A stretch of 64,000 nt of DNA from Hymenopus coronatus (taxonomy: Eukaryota > Arthropoda > Insecta > Mantodea > Hymenopodidae). Under the pieces are notes generated by a model that saw only the letters and a list, made by a program, of their open reading frames with translations, ran no database searches and was not told the DNA's origin. The stretch is from contig CM060900.1 in the NCBI GenBank assembly GCA_030762935.1, positions 437,589,259 to 437,653,258 of the forward strand, in the 5' to 3' direction. Below, in pieces: positions 49,250 to 59,949 of the stretch (positions within the stretch are counted from its first letter, which is position 1; each line of letters opens with the position of its first letter). The translations under genes were made by a program, and so were the position numbers.

Positions 49250-50135
49250 AATATCCTATCTAACACGTGTGTACAATGTACATAGTAGGTAGAAAAGGTA
49301 CTGTATTCCACACAAAACCTCTATACCGATATTTCAGCGGAAATATGTGTTTTAGCAATCCCTGAATAAAAAAGCATTTTTCTAAAAAGGCGTATGTGTG
49401 TGTATGCGGGTTTAGGGATATCTGTGGTCAGTATCACTCAAAAACGAAAAGTCCGTTAAATATCAAACTGGTATTTTAGTTCTCGGATGCGCCGAGAAGA
49501 TTTTTAGGAAAATCTCCCACATCAAACTACCTTTAATATGGAATATATTTCGAAATTTTCGATTTCCAATAAAATAGCTATTGATTTTTATTAAAATGCC
49601 ATATATTAAACATATTTAAATGGAAAATGGAAAATGTAATATATATTTGATTACTTGGGGATACCCCCTGGAGACCCCTTCATTCTGAGTGATTTTTTAT
49701 AACTGACAAAAATGTAAGAGATAGACTAAAGCTTACTATACAGCAAATTTACATATCGTTTAAATAGACAATTTGTGTCACTTGCAAGTTATTTGTAGTG
49801 CTAACCATTTCCGAGATATTCCCGGTTATTGGTTTCAATTTTAAGATACTTAAAGTTTTCTCAACCGGAAATTCCTCATCCGTTTCATATTTGTTTTGTT
49901 TTACTACTGGCCATGGAAAGAGAACTAAATTTCAATGATAATTGCATGACGACATCCTTTAAAAGATGTGACTGTCGCTTTAACGTACTGCCCTACTTCC
50001 TCCCTCCTTATAAGGAACTAAGTAAATAACCCATTTCTGGTAACGTTTATCTTGATATATAACAACATAATCTTTTGTATGAATAGTTTTTTGTAGAACA
50101 TATAGAGAATGCCATGTGAATGGAGCACAACGGAT
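49250..50135 (+). repeat. R1 repeat copy, near full length
   Basis: From GTACAATGTACATAGTAGG through GGTCAGTATCACTCAAAAAC, AACCATTTCCGAGATATTCC and AAAAGATGTGACTGTCGC to GCCATGTGAATGGAGC. Confidence 0.8.
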
Positions 50136-51167
50136 TTTTTGGTAGAATAGTAGCTAAGAAACAATAGGTAGTGAAAGACATATGATTGCTGCACAATAGA
50201 TATTCTCTTTGTTGTAAAAATGTGTAAAACTAAAAATTTTTGTGAGATACATGGATCTTAGCTTCAGTTTTATAGTGTACTTTAGAGAAATCTGTGATCT
50301 CTTGGATTCCTAAGGATATGTATGTCTGAAAAAATTCAAAACTAATAATGATAGCTTTTGGTAATTTATAACACATGCGGAATATAATACAAATAAGTTA
50401 TAGTGCAAATTTCATTAATTTTGCTATAATGGTTTGGAAGCTATAGTCAAATTTATTTATGTTTTTGTCACGTCACAAAAAACTCCCTGCAAAAAAAAGT
50501 GTAAGTTTGGTCCAATATTTTAACCGTAGACCCACAGTACATTGCCCTAAGTTTCTCTGTGTCTTCTTTGGTTTAGACACCAAACATTTTAAAAGTTATG
50601 AATCTTCTGTTGTATTTTTTTTTTCATAAAAAAATTGTGTTTGAGAGTTGAAAACATATACTTAAATACATCTAACAGTAAAGCCTAGGGCAATTCTTAT
50701 TCATTGTCCCTCTGTGAACAGTACAGCAAATTTCATTTGTGTAACAGAAAACTGCTCCGTAAGGAGCATTTTACAGAAAGAAAAATGCTGAAAATATCAA
50801 TAGCGAGAAAACAAGGAAAGATTGGAATGCATGGCTCACATTAAAATCCATAGGTGGGTAGATTGAACCCAGCTTTTCTTTTTCCTCTACTCGGCTGCTG
50901 CCTTTTCTGTCCTTTTCTGCTTGCATTGCTGATTTTCTTCTGCACAAATTGCACATTCTGCATGATGCAAATGAGATCTCGTGGAATTGAAGTTTTTCTT
51001 GCCGAGTCCAGTACATTTTCACCTCTAATGCTTTGACTGAAGGCATTTAAAAATGACGCCAGGTGCCTAATTGTACTTTTTTGTATTCAGAAATCTTTGA
51101 ATTATTTTATGCAGTTAAAATTCATAAAGTCGATATTCTATGATTTCTCATGAAATTTTGGTCATAC
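50136..51167. other. Spacer with an unassigned minus-strand frame
   Basis: A 91-codon minus frame at 50771-51046 contains CRMCNLCRRK followed by a charged stretch. It could be the end of a decayed transposase but matches no family I can name. Confidence 0.35.
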
Positions 51168-52385
51168 TGTCACGACCGAGTGGTCAACCGGGGGGCGGGG
51201 ATAACTGGGAATCAGTCGATAGAGAACTCAGAAAACTTGCCTTTAATAAATCTCATGTATTTGGCAGGCGTTTGTGGCCAATATTTGGTTCACAATAAAG
51301 GGGATCCTAAATTGAATACTTGAGTTTAATACAATTCTTAGATTGAAAAAGGGGTAGTAGCTTAGAATCTTAACTGAGAATTATGTTACAGTGTGCCAGG
51401 GTAAGTCGACGGGTGTGGTTCGGTAGGGTTAGGAGCGCATTGCAGACCAAGGGGCTATGCCCACGAGCCCAGGAGAACAAAAGACAAGGGACGAGAGCAC
51501 CGGCTCATATAAGAGTTTAGCCCCTCTCGATATTGTCGGGACGGATATTACCATTTTTGGCCCGATGTTGCCTTCAAATTGCGTAGGTGTTCCAGAGACT
51601 CTTGACATTTTCTTTCGTTGGCTGATGCAAGAAGTGCTCTAGAAGCTTCCATGAGGAACTGACGTCACGGGTAAATCCACCGAGACACTGTGGCGGTAAC
51701 TTGGGGTTTAGCGGGTTCGTATCCTGGTTGCAGGTTTAGGCTATTAAGGAATGTTGTGGAGGATTTTGTTAGCATGGAATCTCTTTTCAGGTGTAGTAAG
51801 ACACAAGTGATTTTCTTCGAGTTCCAGACTATTACTGAACTCATTTATTCATTTTGTTCGGCCTTTTCTGCCGTCGAACACACACGCATTCCTCCTAAAT
51901 TTTCTACTCTTAAATTATGATATTTTCTACCACGACTATCATTACTTATTTCTTTTGACCGTCTTTTGCTGCAGTGATTTCGGCCATATTCTGGCGTATT
52001 AAATTAATACTATTTCCGTCACAACAAAAGTAGCCCGTTTGGCTCCTTCACGGGCCAGAATATCACAAGTTAGCTCCGCGGACGTTCCATGCCAAGTGTC
52101 AAAAGTGTCGCTCGAACAGCGAGAGAATTGTTTCTGTATTCCTTGTTACGTTCACCCTCGGGCAGTGTAACTTCACCCCTCCAGTTCAATGTCCTTCTCT
52201 TAACGGTACTATCCTACCTGGGTCGCTTGTCTGTTCGTGACAACTGTCTGCCCTCGGCTACTTAGACGTGTTTTATATTTCTTCCCTGGCCATTTTCAAT
52301 GTACATTTGTCTCCTCTTAGTATAATTTATATCATATTTGCTATAATTTATATCTTCCTTTTAGATAACTTTTAAGCCCGTGACA
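51168..52385. mobile_element. Probable gypsy-type solo LTR
   Basis: Begins TGTCACGACC and ends CCCGTGACA, so the 7-base termini TGTCACG / CGTGACA are perfectly inverted and obey the TG...CA rule. Flanking tetramers are ATAC and AGAC, one mismatch from a 4-bp target duplication. It is about 1.22 kb, GC-richer than its flanks, and non-coding. No partner LTR or internal gene lies in the window, which fits a solo LTR left by recombination. Assignment to Ty3/gypsy rests only on the terminal sequence style. Confidence 0.6.
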
Positions 52386-53387
52386 AGACACGTACTGTCC
52401 CAACATTTATACGAAATAGCACACCTTTATACATCCAGTCAGTACACAACTTAACAAAGCTTCTGCACTTTTAAAATATAAAGAGGATTAGTTAGATTCA
52501 AAACATTAATAAAATATTACCAAACTAATATAAATTAAAGCTGCTCATGTTTTATAATTAAAATATTGGGTTATTAAAACATCCAGTGTAAAAACAAAAA
52601 ATTGGCTAACATTGCTTAAGTTCGTCTTATCGTGGTCACGGTTTAGCAGATCTCTAGTGCAAGCGTGAGAGTTAAACTGGTGAACCACTGCTTGAGCAGT
52701 TTGCCTCAACGTTAACTCTGAGAGGGAAAGCTACCCAGGTCACAAGCTGCTGTGAGCTCAGCAGGGGAATATGACAGGACCAGGCTTAGACCTCCGACAT
52801 ATTCTAGATATGAGATAACCCCCTCCCTCCACCTCAAGCTAGGAAAATGTCACATGAATATTACAATGTTCTACACGATGATAACATATTCTCAAGAAGA
52901 TGGCTGCTTTTCCTTTTGTATTTTACAATCCTTTCATTCTATTAAAGGTTGACAAGGCAAAGAGTAGTATTAACAAAGTATATCCAAAAACTGATTAATG
53001 CAATTCCACGTCTACCACAACTGTCACCTCCTCCACTATAAGCACATTAGCAGCAATATTAATAATAAAAGCATTACTAATAGAAATTATAAATTAATAA
53101 CCCAAATCAACTTATTTCGTTTTCCTCTGGCCTTTGTCACGTTAAGACATCCTTAAAGAAATAAACGATAGCAGATGAAAACTTTTAGTTCCCCACGAGA
53201 CACAAAATGCACGTCTCGCTGCTTACCAGAAAAGCTAATCTACCAGAAACAAACTGTAAAAACATTTGCATATTAAGAGTTCAGTCCAATTTTCAGTTTT
53301 CAGGTGGAGTTGTGCTCAGAAATTATTCCAGGCATGGTTCAGTTCCGTTTCGAGATAGCAAGTGGTAGATTTCTGGTCCTATTAAAT
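52386..53387. other. Spacer, nothing recognised
   Basis: Holds a GC-richer patch at 52620-52830 of unknown nature. The 66-codon frame at 52752-52952 has no homolog. Confidence 0.4.
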
Positions 53388-53617
53388 TCTACTTCTCTAC
53401 ACGTACTGCGCATATAGAAGGCAGAAACGGTATTGTATTCCAAACAGAAATTCAATGTTGAGATTTCACCGGAAATATTTGTTTTGAGATCCGCCGAGTC
53501 CAAAACAAATTTTAGAAAAAGATGTATGTATGTGTGTGTGACTATGGACAGCATAGCTCAAAACCGAAAAGACCGTTAAATACCAAATTCGGTATTTAAG
53601 GTTAGTATCTTCCAAGG
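53388..53617 (+). repeat. R1 repeat, 5' fragment
   Basis: Starts ACTTCTCTACACGTACTGCG and has GTATGTGTGTGTG, GGACAGCATAGCTCAAAA and AAATACCAAATTCGGTATTT. It stops abruptly where a SINE head begins. Confidence 0.75.
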
Positions 53618-53770
53618 GTACGAGCTGACTTCTCACTCGGAGATCCCTGGTTCAATTCCCGGCTGGGGCGGGGAATTTGATCTTAACCAGAATTATTCCC
53701 TATCCCCCACAGAGTCTGCAAGTATGAATGTGAGAGTGAATGTACGTATGCTTAGTAATAAAAAATTGAT
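53618..53770 (+). mobile_element. tRNA-derived SINE (S8)
   Basis: GAGCTGACTTCTCACTCGG leads into GATCCCTGGTTCAATTCCCG, a strong B box. A short body follows. It sits exactly at the break of the R1 copy. Confidence 0.6.
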
Positions 53771-54002
53771 TACCTAATATTCTTAACCTACAGTAATACG
53801 ATTTGTTTCACAAGTGGAAGCTCCGGTGGGACATTGAAGTTAAAGGGGGCTATACAAAATGAAACAGTTAAAAAAATGATAGAATATAAAATCAATGGCT
53901 GGATAAAATAAGCAACAGAGATCGAACAATGCTTCCGTGCAGACTTAAAATAAATGTAATGCCAGCGAGCTTCACTTTTGTACTTTAACAGCGAAAAACA
54001 AT

Positions 54003-54211
54003 GTACCGCCTTGGTAGTATGGTGGTGGCGTGTCTGCCTCACATTCACCAGGTCGCGAGTAGTTATACAAATAAGGTTTGTTCGGTGTTTTCCCGTAACT
54101 TGAAGCACCATGGACCCCGAGATCATTCGAGTTGCGTTTCACCAATTTCATTCATTGTCCTGTATGACCAAACAGGTTAAAGGACGTCAAGTATACAAAA
54201 AAAAAAAAAAA
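54003..54211 (+). mobile_element. tRNA-derived SINE (S7) with poly-A
   Basis: GCCTTGGTAGTATGGTGGTG is an A-box region typical of tRNA with GTATGGTGG. The B box is damaged after GGTCGCGAG. It ends in about 14 A. The 112-codon minus frame at 53788-54126 is incidental. Confidence 0.6.
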
Positions 54212-54569
54212 TCAAAGAGACTCTTAATGGCTAGTCAAACCGTTCTTCCCGTACATTTCTGAGCAGATGTTTGGAAATGATTAAGGAGGAGTATATATAT
54301 CTTGGTTAATGGCGTCGTTAAATGTTTGCTAAAGCAGCAGTGATGGACAGTCACAGTTCGGGACTGCTAACCTAGAGAAAGCAATTAGTCTAAATGTTGC
54401 ACTTGCCCCCTAGTGGAGTAAAATGAATTTGAAATATGATGGCAAGGAGAGAGACTTAGCAAGCATAACACTGATGTTCGTGACCAGATTATGTGGACCT
54501 CGTAGTATGGTCAACCCTACATTATAAAGGGTTTTTGCGTATAGGCATAGATATGTTTTATAATTAATA

Positions 54570-54665
54570 CGTACCTACTTCAGTGTGTTAGGTGCTTTTT
54601 CTTTTCTTTTACGTTTTTTTCACAAACACGTCACATGACGCACTGTCTGATGTTTTCTGTACAGT
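54570..54665 (+). repeat. R3 dispersed repeat, copy 2
   Basis: CTTCAGTGTGTTAGGTGC, TTTTTTTCACAAACACGTCAC and CTGATGTTTTCTG align with 30226-30335. Confidence 0.5.
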
Positions 54666-54970
54666 CGTAACTACGCTGCGAAATAAACAAAATTTGTATT
54701 CTGGAGTTAATAGCCTTGAAGAAAACATTTGAACTCGGTTACACATTAAAATAGTCTATGACTAATAGAAATGCAACGATAAGTAATAAAGGGAGTGAAA
54801 TGCTCATTATATGGATATACACCTAATTCAAGAAATATGTATTTGTTCATTATTAGCAGATGAGTGTTAAAAAAGCTGGTATATTCCATTCACATTATTT
54901 TCTCTACCACCATTCTTATAAAAGACTATTCCTTTATCTCCTTCGTGGTAATCGAGATAAGCATTAGCAC

Positions 54971-55086
54971 TGACAGGAGTTGGATAGGTAGAGTCAGACT
55001 GAAAAATGCAATGCCATAGCCGGGATTTGAACACGGGTCTCCCGGTTATAGATGGTTACCCTACCACTGAGCTACTATGGCAACAG
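54971..55086 (-). mobile_element. tRNA-derived SINE, family S2
   Basis: Reversed, it reads GCCATAGTAGCTCAGTGGTA (A box), then GTGTTCAAATCCCGGCTATG (B box and 3' arm), then a TACCTATCCAACTCCTGTC body. No acceptor-pairing CCA end. Confidence 0.75.
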
Positions 55087-55200
55087 TTTGTGTGAAAAAA
55101 ATTAAATCAATACTAATTGACCATAAACGTTGGTTAAACCTTGTGGTTTACCGGGAAATAATGCGAGTGAGTTGAGAGATTTAGTGCCATGCTAGCATAT

Positions 55201-55310
55201 TGCCATGTTAGCTCAGTGGTAGTGCAACCGGCTAGATACCGCGGAATCCGTGGCTCAAATCCCGGATATGGCATTGAATTTATGGTCTATCTATCCAACT
55301 CGTGTCTTAC
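55201..55310 (+). mobile_element. tRNA-derived SINE, family S2
   Basis: TGCCATGTTAGCTCAGTGGT, CGTGGCTCAAATCCCGG and CTATCCAACTCGTGTC match the copy at 54971-55086 in the opposite orientation. Confidence 0.75.
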
Positions 55311-55379
55311 ACACGGTTTGTGTGATCTAGCAATTAAATTAGAAATAAGAACGTTATTTTATTACAATTGTTATCCTCA

Positions 55380-56130
55380 CATGCAGCAGGTACGTATTGT
55401 ATTCTACTAAAAATTTGATGATGAAGTTTCACTAGAAAGATATGTTTTGAGGCCTTCTAAGATATTTAGAACAGCATAGCTCAAAAACGAAAAGTCTGTT
55501 AAATACCAAACTTTGCGTTTAGGTTCTGAACCTACAAAGGATATCACACTAAGAGTTTCAGGAAAATCTCCCGACCCCAGACTACCTTTTATATTAAACA
55601 TTTTTCGAAAACGTTGATTTAAAAAAAATGGCTAACGATTTGTAAGATTTTTTGTGACTAATGCAATGTACATCTCTAATTATCTGGGAATTTCCTCTGC
55701 ATTCTGGCCAACTTTTGCATAATTTGTAAACAGTAAGAGATAGACAACATTGTACAAGACTAGTGTAGATCTTGTTAAATCACACAATTTATTTTATATA
55801 TATTTTTTGCAGAATAAGGTATTTTCGTGTTGTTGGTTTAAGTATTCCAATACTTTATACTTTTCTCAATTGTGAAGTCGGTATTCGTTGGTTTTACTTT
55901 TTGATCCTGGTCATATATGGAGAATGGAATATTAAAACCAACAATATCGACCGTCTCTTGAAAGTTTGACTATCGCTTTAGGACACTGTAATCCTTTATT
56001 CCCCTTTTATCTAAAAAGAAATATGTAATAAAATACCTATAATTACTGCCAATGTTTATACTATATCGAGTATCATAAAGTAGATAGAAGAATGTTTTCT
56101 CTCAATAGGTAGAAAAGCTCATGTGAACAG
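55380..56130 (+). repeat. R1 repeat copy
   Basis: GTACGTATTGTATTCTACT start, AACAGCATAGCTCAAAAACG, TTAAATACCAAACTTTGCG, GTAAACAGTAAGAGATAGAC and a tail at CAATAGGTAGAAAAGC. The 5' extremity is missing and so is the usual GT run. Confidence 0.75.
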
Positions 56131-57299
56131 ATTATTTTGTCATATACTGTTCACAATTAACGGATGTTCTTATATTCAGCATAAACTAATCTCCCTGCTT
56201 CTACTACAAAAATTTGATCGCTGGTAATAGGCTTAATTGCTTTTAAGTATTCATCAGCAAGGTTAAGGTTTTAAAGATCCGTGCTGGGGAGGTAAAAGAA
56301 AAGTATACGTTTTCCCCTCGACGAGTCCTCAGTCTGTAGCTATTAAGAATTGTAAAGGGGGATACCTTGGAAATTATAATTGTATTTCCTTTTATTATCC
56401 ATCATCATCCGAGACAGAGACTTTCCTTGATTGTGAGTAAAATATCCATAATTTAATTAAATCTTGCTTTACAATTAATACTTCTTTGTGATTGCAGAGT
56501 TTTCAGTAGCAATAAGCTGTACATTATTTGAATTCTTGTTGCAAACGAACGACGCTTATCAAGTCAAACCAAATTCTGCATTTAGCAACTAATTGTTTTC
56601 AACGGAAAAATATTTAACGAACCATAGATAATTTAGAAAGCAGAATGAGAAATTCTGTTCTAAAGGATTCTAACTTAAAGGCTGGCGGATAAATAGCTTT
56701 TAGTGCTACACATGTTGCTTTAGGGGATCCATTTAAAACGAGCACAGCAACACACATGGCAAATATTTATTTTGGCAACCTACTACATTGAGCTCAGCTA
56801 AAATGTTGCGAGAATAATGAGAAAATCTATGATTTTAAACATCGGCTGTATGCATCAGTTTGTGTACACAGTACCCCTTGCTTTCTTTGTACTAGCAGCA
56901 CAGCAAAGGATAGCTGCTGACTGTTGGTTTACTTTCCTAAAAACAAAAAAGCTAGTGAATATACGTAACAAAGCATATAGATGCAATGAAGCTGGCATCC
57001 AAACCTGTTGGTTGAACCTATGTGTACAAACCAGCGTTGGAACCTCGTCCGGGACGGGTCGTACAGAGTTGCCACTTCTGTGTTTGAGAAAGTGGGAAGG
57101 GTGCGGAATTGGGCGCGTGTCAATGCAAACAATCTACTGCCGATCCAAGCCTTAGAACCGGACTCGATGTACACAAAACATTTCTATCCTTCTACGTTAA
57201 CCTCGTGTTTGTTTCAGCTGCGAGTTATAAACAAAAGCTACGTAGACTCATTTCTTGAGATTATGCATTTGAATTAAATGTTGTGCTACTCCAATTTAC
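56131..57299. other. Spacer with GC-richer patch
   Basis: GC-richer DNA at about 56990-57190 gives overlapping frames on both strands (56817-57155, 57008-57277, 56929-57174). None has recognised homology, so no gene is claimed. Confidence 0.4.
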
Positions 57300-57405
57300 G
57301 AAAATAATAATAATAATAATAATAATAATTGTAATAATAATGATAGTAATAATGATGATAATAATGATTGTAATAATAATGATAGTAATAATAATGATAT
57401 CACCA
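57300..57405. repeat. (AAT)n microsatellite with ATG variants
   Basis: About 105 bases of AAT with repeated GATAGTAATAATGAT-type higher-order units. Confidence 0.9.
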
Positions 57406-57419
57406 AAATAAAAGCTGAT

Positions 57420-58206
57420 TAAACCATCATTGAAACAGTAGACGGGGTATCGTTTGAAGGATTGCGGGAATTGCGGACATCAGAGACAGAGGGCGGGGTA
57501 CGTCGGCACACTGACTATCCGCTCACGACTAGTGCGCCAAACTGCTAATAAGATACGTTGCCAAAAGTATCAAAACTGCGACATTCGAAAATGCAGTCGT
57601 TTATAGAAGCATTTGATAGAAGCGCTTATCTGCTAATGGTAATGTGAAGAGAATTTATTTTTCTCAGCATAAGCGCTGTTTGATAAAACATTATAGTAAC
57701 CTAAAGTCTCTCAAAATGTATTTTGTTGCCATTTCATTGCATGCGATCATGATGAGACTAAGGTAGCACACCATAGATAACAACTATGTCTACAACCCAC
57801 AACCCTACATATAACTACATTGCACTGCTGTAATATTGTAGGTTAAACTAATTATAAATAAGCATATAAATATCATTTCTATGTTTATGCGTAAATTTTT
57901 ACTTCAATATCAAATGCAATTGTGAAACATTTCATTCTGCAAATATTGCACTGATCTCGCCTGCTGTTTTGTATTCTCTGTTCAAGAACATGTTCGGAGA
58001 GTAAGTGATGCTTGCGTCTACAGCTAAATGTGCAGTTAAATGTCAGTCTTTACATATACCAAGTGCGCTCTTCATGAAATTTAAACCTCCATCACACGAC
58101 GTCCTGTCTATCAATAATTATATTCAGTGTACTCTCTCGCATGCCTAAGTTCAATTTCTAGTAATAACTTTTTGCCGAATTTAACTAAAATTTCTGATGT
58201 TTTTCG
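57420..58206. other. Spacer, nothing recognised
   Basis: No recognised repeat or coding signal. Confidence 0.4.
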
Positions 58207-58779
58207 TTCACATGAATTTCTCTACCTTTTCTGCAAACAACCTATTCGTACAAGAGATTATTTTTTTACATATTTCATGCAAATCAAGATAAACGTTAGC
58301 ACAAATAGTCATATTAGTTGCATCCTTTTAAGTATAAGGTAAATAAGAGAGTACACTAAGCGAAAGCAATAGTCAAATATATTAAAATCTGGTCATACTG
58401 TGATACAATTATAATTAGGTTCTCTTTGCGTGACTTGGAGTAAAACAAAAGATATAGAAAACGAATAACAACATCCCGCTTGAGAATAGGTCAAGTATTT
58501 TGAATTTGGGACCGATTACAGGGGGTATATCGGAAATGGTTAACTGGACAAAAAACGTGTTTGACATAAATTGTGTATTTTGACAATAGCTATGTTTTTT
58601 GAATACTAAGTTTTGGCTATCTCTTATGGGTTTACCCGTTATGCAAAAGTCACTCAGAATGAAAAGATCTTCAGAGACTATTCCCAGAAAATTTAATATA
58701 TACATTCGCTTGCCATTGAAGTGCATCTTTAATATACATTATATTATTCACAATCATTAGAGGCATTTTTAAGAAATTA

Positions 58780-58810
<31 letters not shown>

Positions 58811-58885
58811 GCATCCTTGGAAGATGCTGAACTTAATTGTATGTTTTTTATTCTACCGACTTTTCGTTGAATCCTACTGTCTACA

Positions 58886-58921
<36 letters not shown>
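58207..58921 (-). repeat. R1 repeat ending in (AC)n
   Basis: Begins GTTCACATGAATTTCTCTAC, runs through GGGGGTATATCGGAAATGG and TACCCGTTATGCAAAAGTC, is interrupted by a T run of about 28 bases at 58783-58810, and ends in 17-18 AC units (58886-58921), where R1 sequence stops. Confidence 0.75.
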
Positions 58922-58922
<1 letters not shown>

Positions 58923-59092
58923 CCTCGATATAACCTGCAGTTAAACAACGTTATTCGTGCCGACAGCTGGTACCTCCTTCATTAGTTTGTTAAAAACAGT
59001 CAGCACAATTCATTTCTGTTGCTTTTAACGAATTATGCTGCTCTGTATGCTTCGCTATTATACTTCTTTTGTTACACACCTGGCTTACATTT
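58922..59092. other. Short spacer
   Basis: Nothing recognised. Confidence 0.4.
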
Positions 59093-59232
59093 TTATAGTG
59101 TTTAACGCCCGCTTTTACAATATATGGCACCGCAGGCTGATGATACATGGAATGAAGATGGAGCATCGGTGGGATGCGATGACGGGGGTAACCGGAGAAA
59201 ACCCGTCTTTGCGCCACTTTGTCCACCACAAA
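59093..59232 (-). mobile_element. SINE family S4, 3' part
   Basis: Reversed it contains ACGGGTTTTCTCCGGTTACC, matching GCGGGTTTTCTCCGGGTCC of the copy at 59446, and then GCCTGCGGTGCC and AAAGCGGGCGTTAAACACT. Confidence 0.6.
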
Positions 59233-59445
59233 TCCCCAAGCTTACAGTAATTGTATAAGCAGTCAGGATTATGGTACTACTGAATGCTCATCTGATGGGT
59301 GAAAATTAACGCAATATTCTTTAGTTTTAGTACTCATTTTGTTTACTTTTTCATATTAATCAAAAGCTTCGCACTGTGTTTGATTAACGTATTTCTTGAA
59401 AACCCATAGGTAATTGTACGCATTTAAGATCGGTACTACATGTTA

Positions 59446-59650
59446 CGGCGGCGCCTTGGCTGAGTGGTTAGAATGCTCGCCTCCCATCTAGATTCCCAAG
59501 CGCTCGCATGAGGGGACGAATCGACGTCTGGGCGGGTTTTCTCCGGGTCCTCCGGTTTCCCCCGCCATTTATGCCACTAATTGCTCCATAATTACCTTTC
59601 CACTTCCGAACTACGGTCCGATCACTCGTTCCAGGTTCTCCATTCTGTGC
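59446..59650 (+). mobile_element. tRNA-derived SINE, family S4
   Basis: GGCGCCTTGGCTGAGTGGTT is a textbook A box. The B box is decayed (GGGGACGAATCGACG). Next is the TTTTCTCCGGGTCCTCCGG block. It is cut by the reversed tail of the S3 SINE that follows. Confidence 0.7.
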
Positions 59651-59893
59651 TTTTTTTTTTAATACGGTACCGGAGTCTGATCGGGACTCCGGCACTGTAT
59701 ACCCTACTTTTATTTACATTTTCTTTTTTCCTCTTCTATTTTTACCTTGTTTTTCTGTATTATTACTGGATTGCTGTTTTCTTACTTTTACAACACACAC
59801 ATAAACACAAACACATAACACTCATGCCCATGGCGGGACTCGAACCCACGATCCCCAGTGCTACGAAGCACCAAAGCGGGACAGCTCCCCGAC
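59651..59893 (-). mobile_element. tRNA-derived SINE, family S3, with 3' hairpin
   Basis: A 10-base T run (reversed poly-A) is followed by the hairpin CCGGAGTC (59670-59677) / GACTCCGG (59685-59692). The head at the right end contains the reversed B box GTGGGTTCGAGTCCC and CCATGGGCATGAG. Confidence 0.8.
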
Positions 59894-59949
59894 AGGTTTC
59901 CGAACCTAGGCGTGCGCTTGTAAGTCATAGGGGGTGTCAGCCTTAAATA

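Noticed and set aside
50771..51046. 91-residue minus frame with a CxxC-like CRMCNLC
   Set aside because: A possible decayed transposase end, but it could not be matched to any family and the other two frames are equally plausible.
55201..55273. Possible functional tRNA gene
   Set aside because: A and B boxes are clear, but arm pairing is poor and a second inverted copy with the same extra body shows it is a SINE head. The same reasoning applies to the tRNA-like heads at 12360, 24311, 59446 and 63446.
56817..57277. Overlapping frames in a GC-richer patch
   Set aside because: Three mutually overlapping frames on both strands, none with known homology.
57300..57405. Array-like spacing suggestive of CRISPR or satellite
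   Set aside because: It is an AAT microsatellite with simple variants. There are no unique spacers between repeats.
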